Part shown: one piece after another, positions 52,313 through 61,791 of the stretch
How the letters are laid out: each line of letters starts with the position of its first letter
How positions within the stretch are numbered: position 1 is the stretch's first letter
Origin: DRPG01 sp964655065
GTDB taxonomy: Bacteria; Myxococcota_A; UBA796; GCA-2862545
NCBI GenBank assembly: GCA_964655065.1
Contig: CAZZLC010000026.1
Coordinates: forward strand, 1 to 64,000
Length of the DNA: 64,000 nucleotides
Direction: 5' to 3'
Position numbers and translations under genes: made by a program
Notes under the pieces: generated by a model
What the model saw: only the letters and a program-made list of their open reading frames with translations
The model's database searches: none
What the model was told of the DNA's origin: nothing

Positions 52313-53574
52313 GGCAGCGCTCCGAGCTTCTCGAGGGAGCCCACGAGGTGGTCGAGCTGGGCGTCGGACACCGTGACGGCGGGCGTGATCTGCAGGGAGG
52401 TGCCGTCGGCGGGAAGCACGAGGTGGCCCTCGCGGAGCAGCTGCCGGCTCACGGCGAGCGCGTCGGTTCCATCCCGCAGGCGCAGCGCGCGCATCAGGCC
52501 CCGACCGCGGAGTCCGACGAAGCGAGCCTCGATGGCGGCCGATCGGTCCCGAACCCGCGCGAGCAATCGACCGTCGAGGTGATCGAGCACGGCGAGCGAT
52601 GCCGCGCACCCGACCGGGTGGCCGAGGAACGTCTGCGTGTGGATGGCCTCTCCCGACGATGCGCCCCACGCCGCCATGGCCTCGGGGCTGCCCACGCAGG
52701 CCGACAGCGGGAACCCGCCGGCGAGCGCCTTGCCCACGCAGAGCAGGTCGGGCACGACGCCCTCGTCGATGCACGCGAAGGGCACCCCGGTGCGCCCCAT
52801 TCCCGTCAGGACCTCGTCGAACGCGAACAAGGCGCCGTGCCTCCTGGCCAGGGCCGCCGTCTCGGCCCAGAATCCCTTCGGCGCCTCGCGAAACCCGCCG
52901 CGACCCAGGATCGGCTCGCCGAGCACCAACCCCACCTCGCCACGCTCGAGCACGTCCTCCACCGCTGCGGCGGGACAGCCGAGGGGGAGCCGGTGGACGT
53001 GGGGGTGCACGATGTCGCTGAAGGGCTCGGTGAACTGGGGACGGGCGCTCTGCAGCCCGAGGACCCCGAGCGCGAGCCCGTGGTAACCACCTTCGAAGGT
53101 CAGGACGCCGGGTCGGCCCGTCGCGAGGTGGGCCGTCTTCACGGCGGCGTCGATGGCATCGGACCCGGAGAGGCCGAGGAGAATCACCGACAGCGGGTCG
53201 GGGACCAGACCTGCGAGCCGTTCGAGCAGCTGGATTCGGGTGGCGTCGGGCCACGCGTCGCCCATCGCGTGGACGAGGTGGTCGGCTTGGCGCTGCGCGG
53301 CGGCCACCACCGCGGGGTCGCGATGACCGACGAGGGTGACGCCGAACCCGGACAGCCAGTCCACGAAGCGATTGCCGTCCACGTCGACGATGTTGGAGCC
53401 GAGGGCCTCGGCCCACACGATCGGGTCGTCGGTTGCCGTCCCGAGGCTCGCCGCCCGTCGAGCCCGTCGGGCTGTGATGGCGGGGCACTCGTGGCGTGCG
53501 AGCACGTCGATGCGGGCGACCGATTCGGGCCCGGGCACCTCGGTGACGAGAAAAGGCAGCTGGGTTCCGTCCAC
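52309..53574 (-). CDS. class III PLP-dependent aminotransferase
   Basis: 421 residues from GTG 53574, with AAGGA upstream. The fold type I class III pattern is clear: VDVDGNRFVDWLSGFGVTLV at the N-terminus, the segment FDEVLTGMGRTG (Asp253 binding the PLP pyridine nitrogen) and CVGKALAGGFPLSA with PLP Lys282, plus THTFLGHP-like HTQTFLGHPVGCAA. The family includes ornithine, GABA and acyl-amine transaminases acting on terminal amines and aldehydes. First gene of a three-gene overlapping operon with LuxE- and LuxC-like genes, which suggests it aminates an aldehyde made by them or deaminates an amine feeding them. Confidence 0.87.
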   Translation of the reverse strand: MDGTQLPFLVTEVPGPESVARIDVLARHECPAITARRARRAASLGTATDDPIVWAEALGSNIVDVDGNRFVDWLSGFGVTLVGHRDPAVVAAAQRQADHLVHAMGDAWPDATRIQLLERLAGLVPDPLSVILLGLSGSDAIDAAVKTAHLATGRPGVLTFEGGYHGLALGVLGLQSARPQFTEPFSDIVHPHVHRLPLGCPAAAVEDVLERGEVGLVLGEPILGRGGFREAPKGFWAETAALARRHGALFAFDEVLTGMGRTGVPFACIDEGVVPDLLCVGKALAGGFPLSACVGSPEAMAAWGASSGEAIHTQTFLGHPVGCAASLAVLDHLDGRLLARVRDRSAAIEARFVGLRGRGLMRALRLRDGTDALAVSRQLLREGHLVLPADGTSLQITPAVTVSDAQLDHLVGSLEKLGALP

Positions 53575-53612
53575 GCCCGGTCCTTAACGGCACGGCGCGA
53601 TATGTCTCCCCC

Positions 53613-54140
53613 GTGGTCGTGTCCGTACCCCCGCTGGAGTCGTGCCGAGCCTTGCTGCTCGACAAGGCCTTCCGTCCCCTGCGGGCCATCGGGTGGCGGC
53701 GCGCGGTCTGTCTCGACCTCGGCGACCGGGTCGAGGTGCTGGAGTACTACGAGCGAACCGTGCGCACCGCACGAACCGAGTTCCCCATTCCCGCGGTGAT
53801 TCGCGTTCCCGGGTGGATGCACAGGCTGCCCCAGGTCGTCCCGCCCACCCGCCGCAACGTCCTGCTCCGCGACGGCTTCGCCTGTGGGTACTGCGGTCGC
53901 TCCGGCACGTCGGCGCAGCTCACCATCGACCACGTCCAGCCGCGGTCCCGAGGGGGTCGGACCGAGTGGTCCAACGTGGTCACCGCGTGTGCGCCCTGCA
54001 ACCGGCGCAAGGGCGACCGCACGCCCCTCGAGGCGGGCATGCCGCTCGCAGACGATCCCCGTGAGCCCTCCGCGCTCCAGCTCGGCCGCCGCGGCATGGT
54101 GATGGGCGACGCTCCCGCGGAGTGGGTCCCCTACCTCTAA
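53613..54140 (+). CDS. HNH endonuclease
   Basis: 175 residues, GTG start. The N-terminal half (LLLDKAFRPLRAIGWRRAV) is the motif seen in a widespread group of standalone HNH proteins. The HNH/McrA-like domain is FACGYCGRS (Cys91, Cys94), then IDHVQPRSRGG (Asp106, His107), NVVTACAPCNRRKG (Asn121, Cys126, Cys129, Asn130). Structural zinc is expected from the four cysteines. No partner restriction or toxin gene is adjacent, so the biological role is unclear; the family is often a housekeeping-like neighbour in bacterial genomes. Confidence 0.9.
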   Translation: MVVSVPPLESCRALLLDKAFRPLRAIGWRRAVCLDLGDRVEVLEYYERTVRTARTEFPIPAVIRVPGWMHRLPQVVPPTRRNVLLRDGFACGYCGRSGTSAQLTIDHVQPRSRGGRTEWSNVVTACAPCNRRKGDRTPLEAGMPLADDPREPSALQLGRRGMVMGDAPAEWVPYL

Positions 54141-54146
54141 GCCACG

Positions 54147-55151
54147 CTACCGTGGGGTGGACCGAACGGGCTCTCCGGGCCTCAGATCGGCCATCGACAG
54201 CGGCATCGTGGCCAGGGACGCCACGGCGGCGAGCACCGCGAAGCCGAACAGCAGCAGGTGCAAGACCAGCGCAAAGGCCTTGGCGTCGACGGGGTTCGCC
54301 CCGAACACGGCGAGCGCCGCGACCGTGGCTGCCTCGAAGGGCCCGAAGAATCCCGGGGTTGGCAGAACCGCCATCGCGCAGACCGCCGCCGTCCACAGCA
54401 CCAGCGTGGACGACAGCAAGGTCGGAACGCCGTCGAAGGCGTGCTGGGCGAGCCAGACCAGAGCGATGGTCGAGGTCCACGACACGACCGTCCAGCCTGC
54501 GGCCACCAGGGTCGTCCGAGGCTCGCGGCCCAGCCGACGGAGGCTGCGCACCACCCCATCGACGAGCTTCGCGACTCGCTCCCCTACGAAGGGCATCCGC
54601 GCGACGAGGGCCTGGACGTGGGGACCAGCCACCACCACGGCGACGAGCCCCGCGGTCGCGACGGCCACCAGCACGGCACTCGCCCGCTGTCCCGCCACCA
54701 CGACGTCGATGCCGCCCACCTCGATGGCTCCGCTGGGCAGGGGCACCACGAAGGCCACGAGCCCGAGAAAGACGAGGAGCATCAGCACGTCGAGGATGCG
54801 GTCGACGGCGATGGCACCGAGCCCCTCCCCGAAGGAGACGCCATGCCGAACCAGCAGCTGCGGTCGGACCAGCTCGCCGAGGCGCAGCGGTAGGACCTGA
54901 ATGGCCAGGAATCCGACGGCCGAGATGCGGACCAGGTCCCAGGCGGCGACCGGAGCGGCGACCAGCGGCTTCAGCCGGAGGGACCGGGCGACGTGGTTCA
55001 GCGCGAGTAGCGCCAGCACGCCGAGGAGGTACCCAGGCCGGGCGCTCGTCAGGGTGTGACGGACCGTGGTCCAGTCGAGGTCCGAGACCAGCCACCACGC
55101 GCTGATGGACACGAGGAGCACGAGCACGACGATCTGCACGATACGGACCAT
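54147..55151 (-). CDS. flippase-like membrane protein (LPG synthase TM / UPF0104 type)
   Basis: 334 residues from ATG 55151; a GTG at 55211 would add a 20-residue polar stretch and looks less likely. About eight membrane helices, with family hallmarks VLALLALNHVARSLRLKPLV, VGFLAIQVLPLRLGELVRP and the C-terminal VLPTPGFFGPFEAATVAALA. Members resemble the lipid-flipping half of MprF and AglD, thought to move lipid-linked substrates across the membrane. No synthase domain is attached. It diverges from the OmpA-family gene. Confidence 0.85.
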   Translation of the reverse strand: MVRIVQIVVLVLLVSISAWWLVSDLDWTTVRHTLTSARPGYLLGVLALLALNHVARSLRLKPLVAAPVAAWDLVRISAVGFLAIQVLPLRLGELVRPQLLVRHGVSFGEGLGAIAVDRILDVLMLLVFLGLVAFVVPLPSGAIEVGGIDVVVAGQRASAVLVAVATAGLVAVVVAGPHVQALVARMPFVGERVAKLVDGVVRSLRRLGREPRTTLVAAGWTVVSWTSTIALVWLAQHAFDGVPTLLSSTLVLWTAAVCAMAVLPTPGFFGPFEAATVAALAVFGANPVDAKAFALVLHLLLFGFAVLAAVASLATMPLSMADLRPGEPVRSTPR

Positions 55152-55341
55152 GCTGCCCCGTACCCCGAAGGTGACCCCCGGGGGAACGGGTGAGGCGCGC
55201 TCGGGTGTCACGAGGGCATGACACGATTGGTTGCGCGCGCTTGCGAATCAAGGGGGTTCCCGTGACGAAGCGGCGCGGCGGTGCGGCCGATGGGAAGAGC
55301 GGACCCACCGGGTGCGTGTGTGCGGGGAGGGACAGACCACG

Positions 55342-57159
55342 GTGATTCTTGCTTGGTGCATCGCCGGGCTTCCGACTGCGTTCGCCCAGGACGAAGGCTT
55401 TGACGGCCACGGGTTCGCCCTCGCTCCCCAGGATGGTGACCCGCGGTCGCCCCTCGTGGTGCAGCGGGTGTCCGCGTTTCGGGCTGGGGATGCCTTCGTC
55501 ACGGGCCTGGCCGAGTACGCTCGGGTCGACGCTTCGTCGGGTGGTGCGGTCGTGCTGCGCGATCTCGTGGCCATGAACCTCTCCGTGGGCGCTGCACCCA
55601 CGAACCGGTGGCGCGTCGATCTCCGCGCTCCCGTCTTTGGCTGGGCGTCGGGGGCAGGTCAGCCATCGACGCCTGCTTTGGGTGACATCCGGCTGACGTC
55701 GACGTGGGCGATCGCGAGGCCTGGCGAGAGTGGGGTCGGTCTCGGTGTGGTAGGCCACCTGGACGCGCCGACGGGTGCTCCCGCGCGCTTCCTCGGTCAA
55801 CCGGGATGGGCCGGCGGCGGGCGCCTCGCGCTCTCGGTCACGGGCGGACCGGTGACCCTGTCCACCGATGCGGGTGTTCACCTGCGCACCCTGGGCAGCT
55901 CGACCGCTGATCCGGGCGACGAGCTGCTCGCAGGGGTCGCGCTGTCCTTCGGACTCGGAGAGCGGCTCGGGCTGGTCGCGGAAGCGACCTCGGCCACGGA
56001 CTTTGCGCGGCTCGCGGGTGACGAGACCGCGAACCTCACCGTCGAGGGGATCGCGGCCATCCGCATCGTCCCCCGTCGGGGCCCCTTCGTGACCCTGGGG
56101 GGGAGCGCGGGGCTGCTGCCTGGCGCGGGGACCCCCCTCTACCGGACCTTCGTGGGCCTGGGGTTCGCCCGGCGGCGCGCCCCCGCCCCTCCCGACTCCG
56201 ACCCCATCGGACCGCTTCGGTCGCGCGACCTGTGTCCCACCGAGGTCGAGACCACGAATGGGTGGCGGGACGACGATGGGTGCCCCGATCGCCTCGGCAC
56301 GCTCGCTGTCGATGTCCGGTTCGCCGGGGAGTCCCGACCCGCGACCGCCGTGATCGAGGGGCCGAACCTCACGCGCGAGCAGCGCATCGGACCCCAGGGG
56401 CTCTCCCTCGACGTGCTCCCGGGCACGGAGTGGACGGTCCGTGCCCGCGAGGGTTGTCTCCGCGGCGAGGCGCAGGCCGTGGCTCGCGAGGACGGTGCCA
56501 AGCTGGTCGTCGAGCTCGAGCCCACGCACGACGCCAGCGCGTCCATCGAGGTCCGCGACGACGCGGGAGCGCCCGTGCCCAGCGCCACGGTGAGCTGGCG
56601 GTCCGAGACCCCCGACTGCGTGCCTCGGGAGCCCGCCAGGGTCGATGCCGAGGGACGACTCACCCAGCCCGTGGCGAGCGGGCTTCACACCGTCGTGGTG
56701 AGCGCCCCCCAGTTCAACGTCCACGACCAGCTGGTCTCGCTCCTGCCCGGCTCCGAGGAGTCGTTGCTCGTCACCCTCGAACCGGCCCGGGTCTATGTCG
56801 ACGGCGCCGAGATCCGGGTTCTCGACAAGATCCGCTTCGCAAGTGGGCGAGCCGCCTTGCTCGAGGCCTCTCTGCCCACCCTCGACGAGGTGGCCTCCGT
56901 GATCGCCGCCAATCCGGGGCTCCGGGTGGAGGTGGGGGGACACACCGACAGCCGCGGGTCGGACGACCTCAACCAGCAGCTCTCTCGAGCGCGGGCCACT
57001 GCGGTTCGCGAGGTCCTGATCGCGCGAGGCGTCGACGCGGACCGCCTGGTGGCGCGAGGGTACGGCGAGGAGCAGCCGATCGAGACGAACCGTACCGAAG
57101 AGGGACGTGACGCGAACCGGCGGGTGACCTTCCGCTTCGTCGGTGGAGAGGGCGAATGA
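55342..57159 (+). CDS. OmpA-family outer membrane protein
   Basis: 605 residues from GTG 55342, with a GGGAGG further upstream; the longer upstream frame is spurious. The signal peptide is ILAWCIAGLPTAFA, with the mature protein starting near QDEG. A beta-barrel-like region follows (about 20-300), then a DDDGCPDRLG calcium-type motif after RDLCPTEVETTNGWRDDDG. Two Ig-like modules (about 360-500) precede the peptidoglycan-binding OmpA domain: IRFASGRAALLEASLPTLDE, VGGHTDSRGSDDLNQQLSRA, RGYGEEQPIETNRTEEGRDA. It links the outer membrane to peptidoglycan. The next small gene overlaps by four bases. Confidence 0.93.
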   Translation: MILAWCIAGLPTAFAQDEGFDGHGFALAPQDGDPRSPLVVQRVSAFRAGDAFVTGLAEYARVDASSGGAVVLRDLVAMNLSVGAAPTNRWRVDLRAPVFGWASGAGQPSTPALGDIRLTSTWAIARPGESGVGLGVVGHLDAPTGAPARFLGQPGWAGGGRLALSVTGGPVTLSTDAGVHLRTLGSSTADPGDELLAGVALSFGLGERLGLVAEATSATDFARLAGDETANLTVEGIAAIRIVPRRGPFVTLGGSAGLLPGAGTPLYRTFVGLGFARRRAPAPPDSDPIGPLRSRDLCPTEVETTNGWRDDDGCPDRLGTLAVDVRFAGESRPATAVIEGPNLTREQRIGPQGLSLDVLPGTEWTVRAREGCLRGEAQAVAREDGAKLVVELEPTHDASASIEVRDDAGAPVPSATVSWRSETPDCVPREPARVDAEGRLTQPVASGLHTVVVSAPQFNVHDQLVSLLPGSEESLLVTLEPARVYVDGAEIRVLDKIRFASGRAALLEASLPTLDEVASVIAANPGLRVEVGGHTDSRGSDDLNQQLSRARATAVREVLIARGVDADRLVARGYGEEQPIETNRTEEGRDANRRVTFRFVGGEGE

Positions 57160-57728
57160 TGGCCTGGCTCACCCTCGCGTTGGCGGTGGCTCTGGCGGGA
57201 CGCGACGCCCCCGAGATCAGTCGGTCGCGAGGCTCGTCCCGCGGTATCGTGGTCCTCTGGCCTCGCCTCGTCCCGGAGACCGACGACCCGGTTTTGCGCG
57301 AACTGGCCGAGCGCATGCGCGACCGGCTCTACGGCGCCGCAGCGGAGGTGGTGCCCTACCGGAGGGTCGACGTGCGACCCGAGCCCGAGCGGGTCTGTCC
57401 CCTCCGGGGCTGTCGTGGTCCCGCGGTATCGGTGATGATCGGCCATCGCGAGGGAGGTTGCGTGGTGGTGGGGCTGCTCCAGCCCCCTGGCCCGAAGCCG
57501 CCGGTCGCGTGGTCGATTGCGGGCAAGGTCGACCTCACCGAGCCGCTCGCGTTTCGCAGACCGCCCGAGAAGGCGCTCGTCGTCCGAGAGTTCACGCCGT
57601 GCGCCTATGCCGAGGCCGGCTTCGACCGCAAGGCGGTGGTCGAGGCCCTTCGGGCGCTGACCGAGGAGCGGTCGCCGTCGAATGCGATCACGCCGCTGAC
57701 GGCGAATCCCCCCGACGCTGCCGATTAG
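57156..57728 (+). CDS. small exported protein of unknown function
   Basis: 190 residues. The ATG at 57156 overlaps the ompA stop (ATGA). A signal sequence MMAWLTLALAVALAG is followed by an alpha/beta domain with LRELAERMRDRLYGAAAEVV and a cysteine pair (CPLRGCRG). It is co-transcribed with the OmpA gene, suggesting an envelope role. Its end overlaps the convergent PP2C gene by four bases. No family recognised. Confidence 0.75.
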   Translation: MMAWLTLALAVALAGRDAPEISRSRGSSRGIVVLWPRLVPETDDPVLRELAERMRDRLYGAAAEVVPYRRVDVRPEPERVCPLRGCRGPAVSVMIGHREGGCVVVGLLQPPGPKPPVAWSIAGKVDLTEPLAFRRPPEKALVVREFTPCAYAEAGFDRKAVVEALRALTEERSPSNAITPLTANPPDAAD

Positions 57729-60424
57729 CCCCAGAGCTGCGCGATCAGCGCCGTCGCGTTGTCACCCCCGCCGCCCCGGTTCGCGAGCGCCACCAGCTGC
57801 CGACATGCCTCCTCGGGCTCGTGGTCCATCACCACCTCGGCGAGTACCGACGCGACCTCGGGGTGGGTGTCCGAGAGGTAGTCGGTGATGCCGTCGGAGG
57901 ACAGGAGCAGGCGCTCCCCGGGCAGCATGGTGAAGGCGACGTGGTGCGCGGAGAGCGCTTCGGGGCGGACGAGCTCGTCGAAGTGGCCGAGGTAGCCCAC
58001 GAGCGCGAATCCCGCAGGGTCCCAGTCCTCGAGGAACGAGAGGTGCCAGGCACGCAGCCGCTCTCCGGCCTGGTTCTCGTCGGCGGTCACGAGCGACGCA
58101 CCGTAGGGTCCCACCAGGTAGGCACGAGAGTCGCCGAGCCAGGCGAGGCTGACCCAGTTGCCGTGGACCACGGCTACGGTGCAGGTGGTGCCCATGGGAA
58201 CCCGGCCGTCGAGGTTGCCCCCCGCGAAGCGCAGCGCCGCCTCGCAGACCGCCGTGTTCGCCATCTGGAGCGCCTGATCGAGGAACTCCTTGAGCTCGGC
58301 CGGACCCGCGCTCTCGAGCCGGGTGAGGCGCTGCTCCCACAGGTTGGCGATCACGTGACAGGCGATCGAGGACGCGACGTCGCCCGAGCCCGCGTTGGCG
58401 GTGCTGATCCCGTCGCAGACGACGAGCAGTGACACGGGCCCCCGGCTGCCCACGAACAGACAGTCCTGGTTGGTCTGCGTCATCAGGATCTTCATGCGGC
58501 CGACGTGCGTGTCGTAGCCGACGGCGAGTCGGGCCGCGGCGTTGCGGGCGGCGTAGCCACGGCTCTCCTCGGTCACCGCCGAGGTCTGCCAGCGGGCCAA
58601 CCAGTCGAGCCCGTCCTGGGGGCGCTCGGTGGGGTCCGGGTGCAGGCCCGCGTCGAGCGCCGCCAAGCTCGAGAGCGGCAACATGGGAATCGCGCTGCGC
58701 AGGTAGGGCACGGCCCGCGAGGGATGAACCGCGGATGGCCATCGGCGACCGAGCAGGGCCTCGAGCAACAGCACACTCGCCGCGAACACGTCGCTCGCGA
58801 GCGAGGGGGGCTCGGTCGGCGGACGGGGGCACGCTGGCGAGTCCGGTGGGCCAGGCTCGATGGTCATGCTCTCGTCGGGCAGCACGAGAACGGTGTGTGC
58901 GGTGGGATTCACCACCCGGCCATCCTTGTGATGGGCGGCCAGCGCGCGCGCCATCGCCAGGCCCAGTCCGAGCAGGCTCGCCCCCGAGCGGGGGGGCAGC
59001 TTGGCGAGCGGAATCGGCTGCTTGAGCACGTCCGACAGCTCGACCTCGGCGGTGGCCGGAGCCTCGTCGGTGGGCGGCTCGTACTCGGGAGGCCCCTCCT
59101 TGCCGGTGCGCACCCCGACGTACGATTCGCGGAACCACCGGGCGATCTCGGGCCGCTCCTCGTCGAGGGTCGACGCCATGTCGTTCTCGTCCACGAGACC
59201 GAAGGCGAGGATCTCACCCCCCATCCACTGGGAGGCCTGGGGATCGCGACCCTCGAGCGAGGCCTGGAGCAGATCCAGGGCCAGTGCCTGGGCGCGTCGT
59301 GGAGGAAGGGCGGCGAACGTCGCCCGGAGGAGCCGCCGCCCGTCGGTGTGGGAGGCCTGGTTGGCGAGCACCCGCACGACGTGCTCGCTCGGATCGGGGC
59401 CGTCGGGTTCGGGAGGCGGCTCGGGCGCGCGAGGCGGTGGCTCGGGAGGTTCGCCATCGGCCTCGCGGCTGACCGCGTCGTCGCGGATCGCCGCCTCGAG
59501 CTCGGCCAGGTCGATCCGCGCGTGCACCCCGGTCGGCTCGTAGAGCGGGTCGGTCGAGAAGTCGTCGGGGGCTCCGGGGGGCCGCCACCGCGCGAGGGCT
59601 GCAGCCAGCCGTCCCTCTTCGTCGAGGCTCCCCCCGCGCTCGAGCCCGTCGAGCACGAGCGAGAGCAGACCAGCGTGCAGGTCGGGCCGCAGCGCCCGCG
59701 GTGACCACCCGCCGTGGCGAATACCGTGAATCAAGGCCTCGATCGCGGACGGACCAGACTCGAGCAGCCCCTCGACGAGGTCATCCGGGCTCCGGTCCCG
59801 CAGCGCGGCGAGGGCGAGGTCCCGGACCTGCGTCCCTCCGGTCCGCCAAGCGAGCAGAGCCTGCTGGAGGAAGAAGTCCTCGTCGAGCTCGTCTCGACTT
59901 GCCAGCGCGAGGTCGAGCCGGCGACCCGGCGTGAGCAGGGGGTTCTCCAGGCGAATGCGCGGACCGTCGACTGCGTCCGCCGGGCGCAGCGCCACGCCGT
60001 CGGCACTCGAGAAGAACCGGGTGTCCTCGACGAGGCTCGGCCGGACCGCCTCCCACCAGTGCTCGAAGGCGGCGTCGTTCATGAGCTGGCGACCGACGAT
60101 CCAGTCTCGCAGGTCCTGCTCGCGCTGCGGCCCGTGGAGATCCGCCAGCATGAGCGCGAGGCCCTCGCCTGGATTCTCCTGGAGGAGCCGCTGCAGCGCC
60201 TCCGGCTCGTGGATCGCGCGGTGGAAGAACCCGTCCTTCGGGCACAGCGCGTAGACGCGCAGCACCACCTCGTGACCCACGCGTCCGGGGAGGGTGTCGG
60301 CCTGGCCCTCCCAGTCGAGGTGCACCCACTGCGAGTCGAGGCCCTCGACCTTCGCGAAGCCGAACGCGGAGTGGTAGAGGACCGCGCCGGGTTCGACGTC
60401 GGAGATTTCCCTGATGGGGTTCAT
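57725..60424 (-). CDS. pseudokinase-PP2C phosphatase fusion
   Basis: 899 residues from ATG 60424. The first 70 residues (VLYHSAFGFAKVEGLDSQWV) look like a small beta module. A helical region and a Pro/Glu-rich linker follow. Residues about 480-645 resemble a protein-kinase C-lobe but lack catalysis: HHKDGRVVNP stands where HRDxKPxN is expected, there is no DFG, yet ASDVFAASVLLLEALLGRRW and DAGLHPDPTERPQDGL are preserved. The last 250 residues are a PP2C domain: VVCDGISTANAGSGDVAS, VSLAWLGDSRAYLV, and GGGGDNATALIAQLW, with metal-binding Asp residues intact. It likely reverses Ser/Thr phosphorylation, with the pseudokinase as regulator. Confidence 0.85.
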   Translation of the reverse strand: MNPIREISDVEPGAVLYHSAFGFAKVEGLDSQWVHLDWEGQADTLPGRVGHEVVLRVYALCPKDGFFHRAIHEPEALQRLLQENPGEGLALMLADLHGPQREQDLRDWIVGRQLMNDAAFEHWWEAVRPSLVEDTRFFSSADGVALRPADAVDGPRIRLENPLLTPGRRLDLALASRDELDEDFFLQQALLAWRTGGTQVRDLALAALRDRSPDDLVEGLLESGPSAIEALIHGIRHGGWSPRALRPDLHAGLLSLVLDGLERGGSLDEEGRLAAALARWRPPGAPDDFSTDPLYEPTGVHARIDLAELEAAIRDDAVSREADGEPPEPPPRAPEPPPEPDGPDPSEHVVRVLANQASHTDGRRLLRATFAALPPRRAQALALDLLQASLEGRDPQASQWMGGEILAFGLVDENDMASTLDEERPEIARWFRESYVGVRTGKEGPPEYEPPTDEAPATAEVELSDVLKQPIPLAKLPPRSGASLLGLGLAMARALAAHHKDGRVVNPTAHTVLVLPDESMTIEPGPPDSPACPRPPTEPPSLASDVFAASVLLLEALLGRRWPSAVHPSRAVPYLRSAIPMLPLSSLAALDAGLHPDPTERPQDGLDWLARWQTSAVTEESRGYAARNAAARLAVGYDTHVGRMKILMTQTNQDCLFVGSRGPVSLLVVCDGISTANAGSGDVASSIACHVIANLWEQRLTRLESAGPAELKEFLDQALQMANTAVCEAALRFAGGNLDGRVPMGTTCTVAVVHGNWVSLAWLGDSRAYLVGPYGASLVTADENQAGERLRAWHLSFLEDWDPAGFALVGYLGHFDELVRPEALSAHHVAFTMLPGERLLLSSDGITDYLSDTHPEVASVLAEVVMDHEPEEACRQLVALANRGGGGDNATALIAQLWG

Positions 60425-60510
60425 GACTGGGGGGCAGCCTAACACCTGAAGGCTCTCCGATTGGTGATCCGGTGGCCATCTCGGTAGGCGGAGGATGGCA
60501 AGGAGGCGTC

Positions 60511-61791
60511 GTGGAGGTTCGCGACCCGATTCACGGGGCCATCGAGCTGTCGCCGAGCGAGACGGTCATCCTCGATGACCCGTGGGTCCAGCGCCTGCGT
60601 AGCATTCGGCAGATGGGCTTCAGTCAGATGGCCTTTCCGGGCGCCGTGCACACCCGGTACGTCCACAGTCTGGGGGTGATGCACCTCGCGGGGCAGGCGT
60701 TCGACGCGGCGGTCCACGGCACCGCGTTCTCGAGTGAGGCCGTGCGTCGCCGCCTGAGGTCTGCCGTTCGCGTCGCTGCGCTGTGTCACGATCTGGGTCA
60801 CCCGCCGTTCTCGCACTGCATGGAGTTCGCGATGCCGCCCGTGCGGGAGCTCCACCTGGGCTGGCTCGATCCCGGCGATCGCCGGGCGACGCACGAGGAC
60901 TACACCATCGCGATCCTCGAGCACACCAGCCTCGGTCGAGCGATTGCCGAGCACTTCGAGTTCTCTGCCCGCCACGTCGCCTCGCTCGTCTGTCCAGAGA
61001 TATCGCCCGGCGACGATTTCTTTTTAGACGGGGGACTCGACCACCGCCGGGTGCTCTCACAGATCGTGAGCTCCGAGCTCGACGTCGACCGCCTCGACTA
61101 CCTGCCCCGCGACGCGGTGTACTCGGGCGCGCGGTATGGCCAGGTCGACGTGGGATGGCTGATCCGGAACCTCACGACCTGGATCGACGACGGACACGTC
61201 AACCTGGCTCTCGAGGGGCGGGCGGTCTACGCTTTCGACCACTTCCTGCTCGCTCGCCACCACATGTTCCTCATGATCTACTTCCACCACAAGTCCGTGG
61301 TCTACGAGGAGATGCTCCGCCGACACGTCGGGGCGACCGCCGGGGAGCGGTACACGCTGCCGGGTGACCTCGAAGCCTATCTGCACGCCGACGACGTCGG
61401 ACTGCAGGCCGCCTTGCGGCGGTCGGACGAGCCGTGGGCCCGGCGCATCGTGGAGCACCGTCCATTTCGGAGGGTCTTCGAGCGACACGGAAGCCCCGAC
61501 ACCGTCGATCTGGAGACCGCGACCCGGCGGCTGGCGGAGGCGGGCATCGGGTCGATTGCTGCCGCGAGCACCGGCCGGCTCTCGCGCTACGCCGAGTACG
61601 GCGCAAAGCGTCGTGAAGCCCATCCCATCTACGTCCTCGAGCGTACGAAGGGCATGCCCGTGGAGCGGGTCCGGCCGCTCGCGCAGGTTTCCTCGGTCTT
61701 CGAACGTTACGCCGACGAACGCGTCATCGGACGGATCTACGTCGATCCGGACCACTTGGAGCGGGCGCGGACGGTGATCGATGCAGCATGA
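60511..61791 (+). CDS. HD superfamily phosphohydrolase (dGTPase-like)
   Basis: 426 residues. The GTG at 60511 is chosen because AGGAGG lies four bases upstream and VEVRDPIHGAIEL is the family's usual beginning; an earlier GTG at 60472 is less likely. Metal ligands: first His in TRYVHSLGVMHLAGQ, HD in LCHDLGHPPFSHCMEF, and a later Asp in SSELDVDRLDYLPRDA. These proteins are related to dNTP triphosphohydrolases and YdhJ/YwfO-type enzymes; substrate not determinable. The stop overlaps the methyltransferase start by 11 bp. Confidence 0.88.
   Translation: MEVRDPIHGAIELSPSETVILDDPWVQRLRSIRQMGFSQMAFPGAVHTRYVHSLGVMHLAGQAFDAAVHGTAFSSEAVRRRLRSAVRVAALCHDLGHPPFSHCMEFAMPPVRELHLGWLDPGDRRATHEDYTIAILEHTSLGRAIAEHFEFSARHVASLVCPEISPGDDFFLDGGLDHRRVLSQIVSSELDVDRLDYLPRDAVYSGARYGQVDVGWLIRNLTTWIDDGHVNLALEGRAVYAFDHFLLARHHMFLMIYFHHKSVVYEEMLRRHVGATAGERYTLPGDLEAYLHADDVGLQAALRRSDEPWARRIVEHRPFRRVFERHGSPDTVDLETATRRLAEAGIGSIAAASTGRLSRYAEYGAKRREAHPIYVLERTKGMPVERVRPLAQVSSVFERYADERVIGRIYVDPDHLERARTVIDAA

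Noticed and set aside
50310..53574. Bioluminescence (lux) operon
   Set aside because: Only LuxE- and LuxC-like genes are present; no luxA, luxB or luxD and an aminotransferase is included instead, so light production is not supported.
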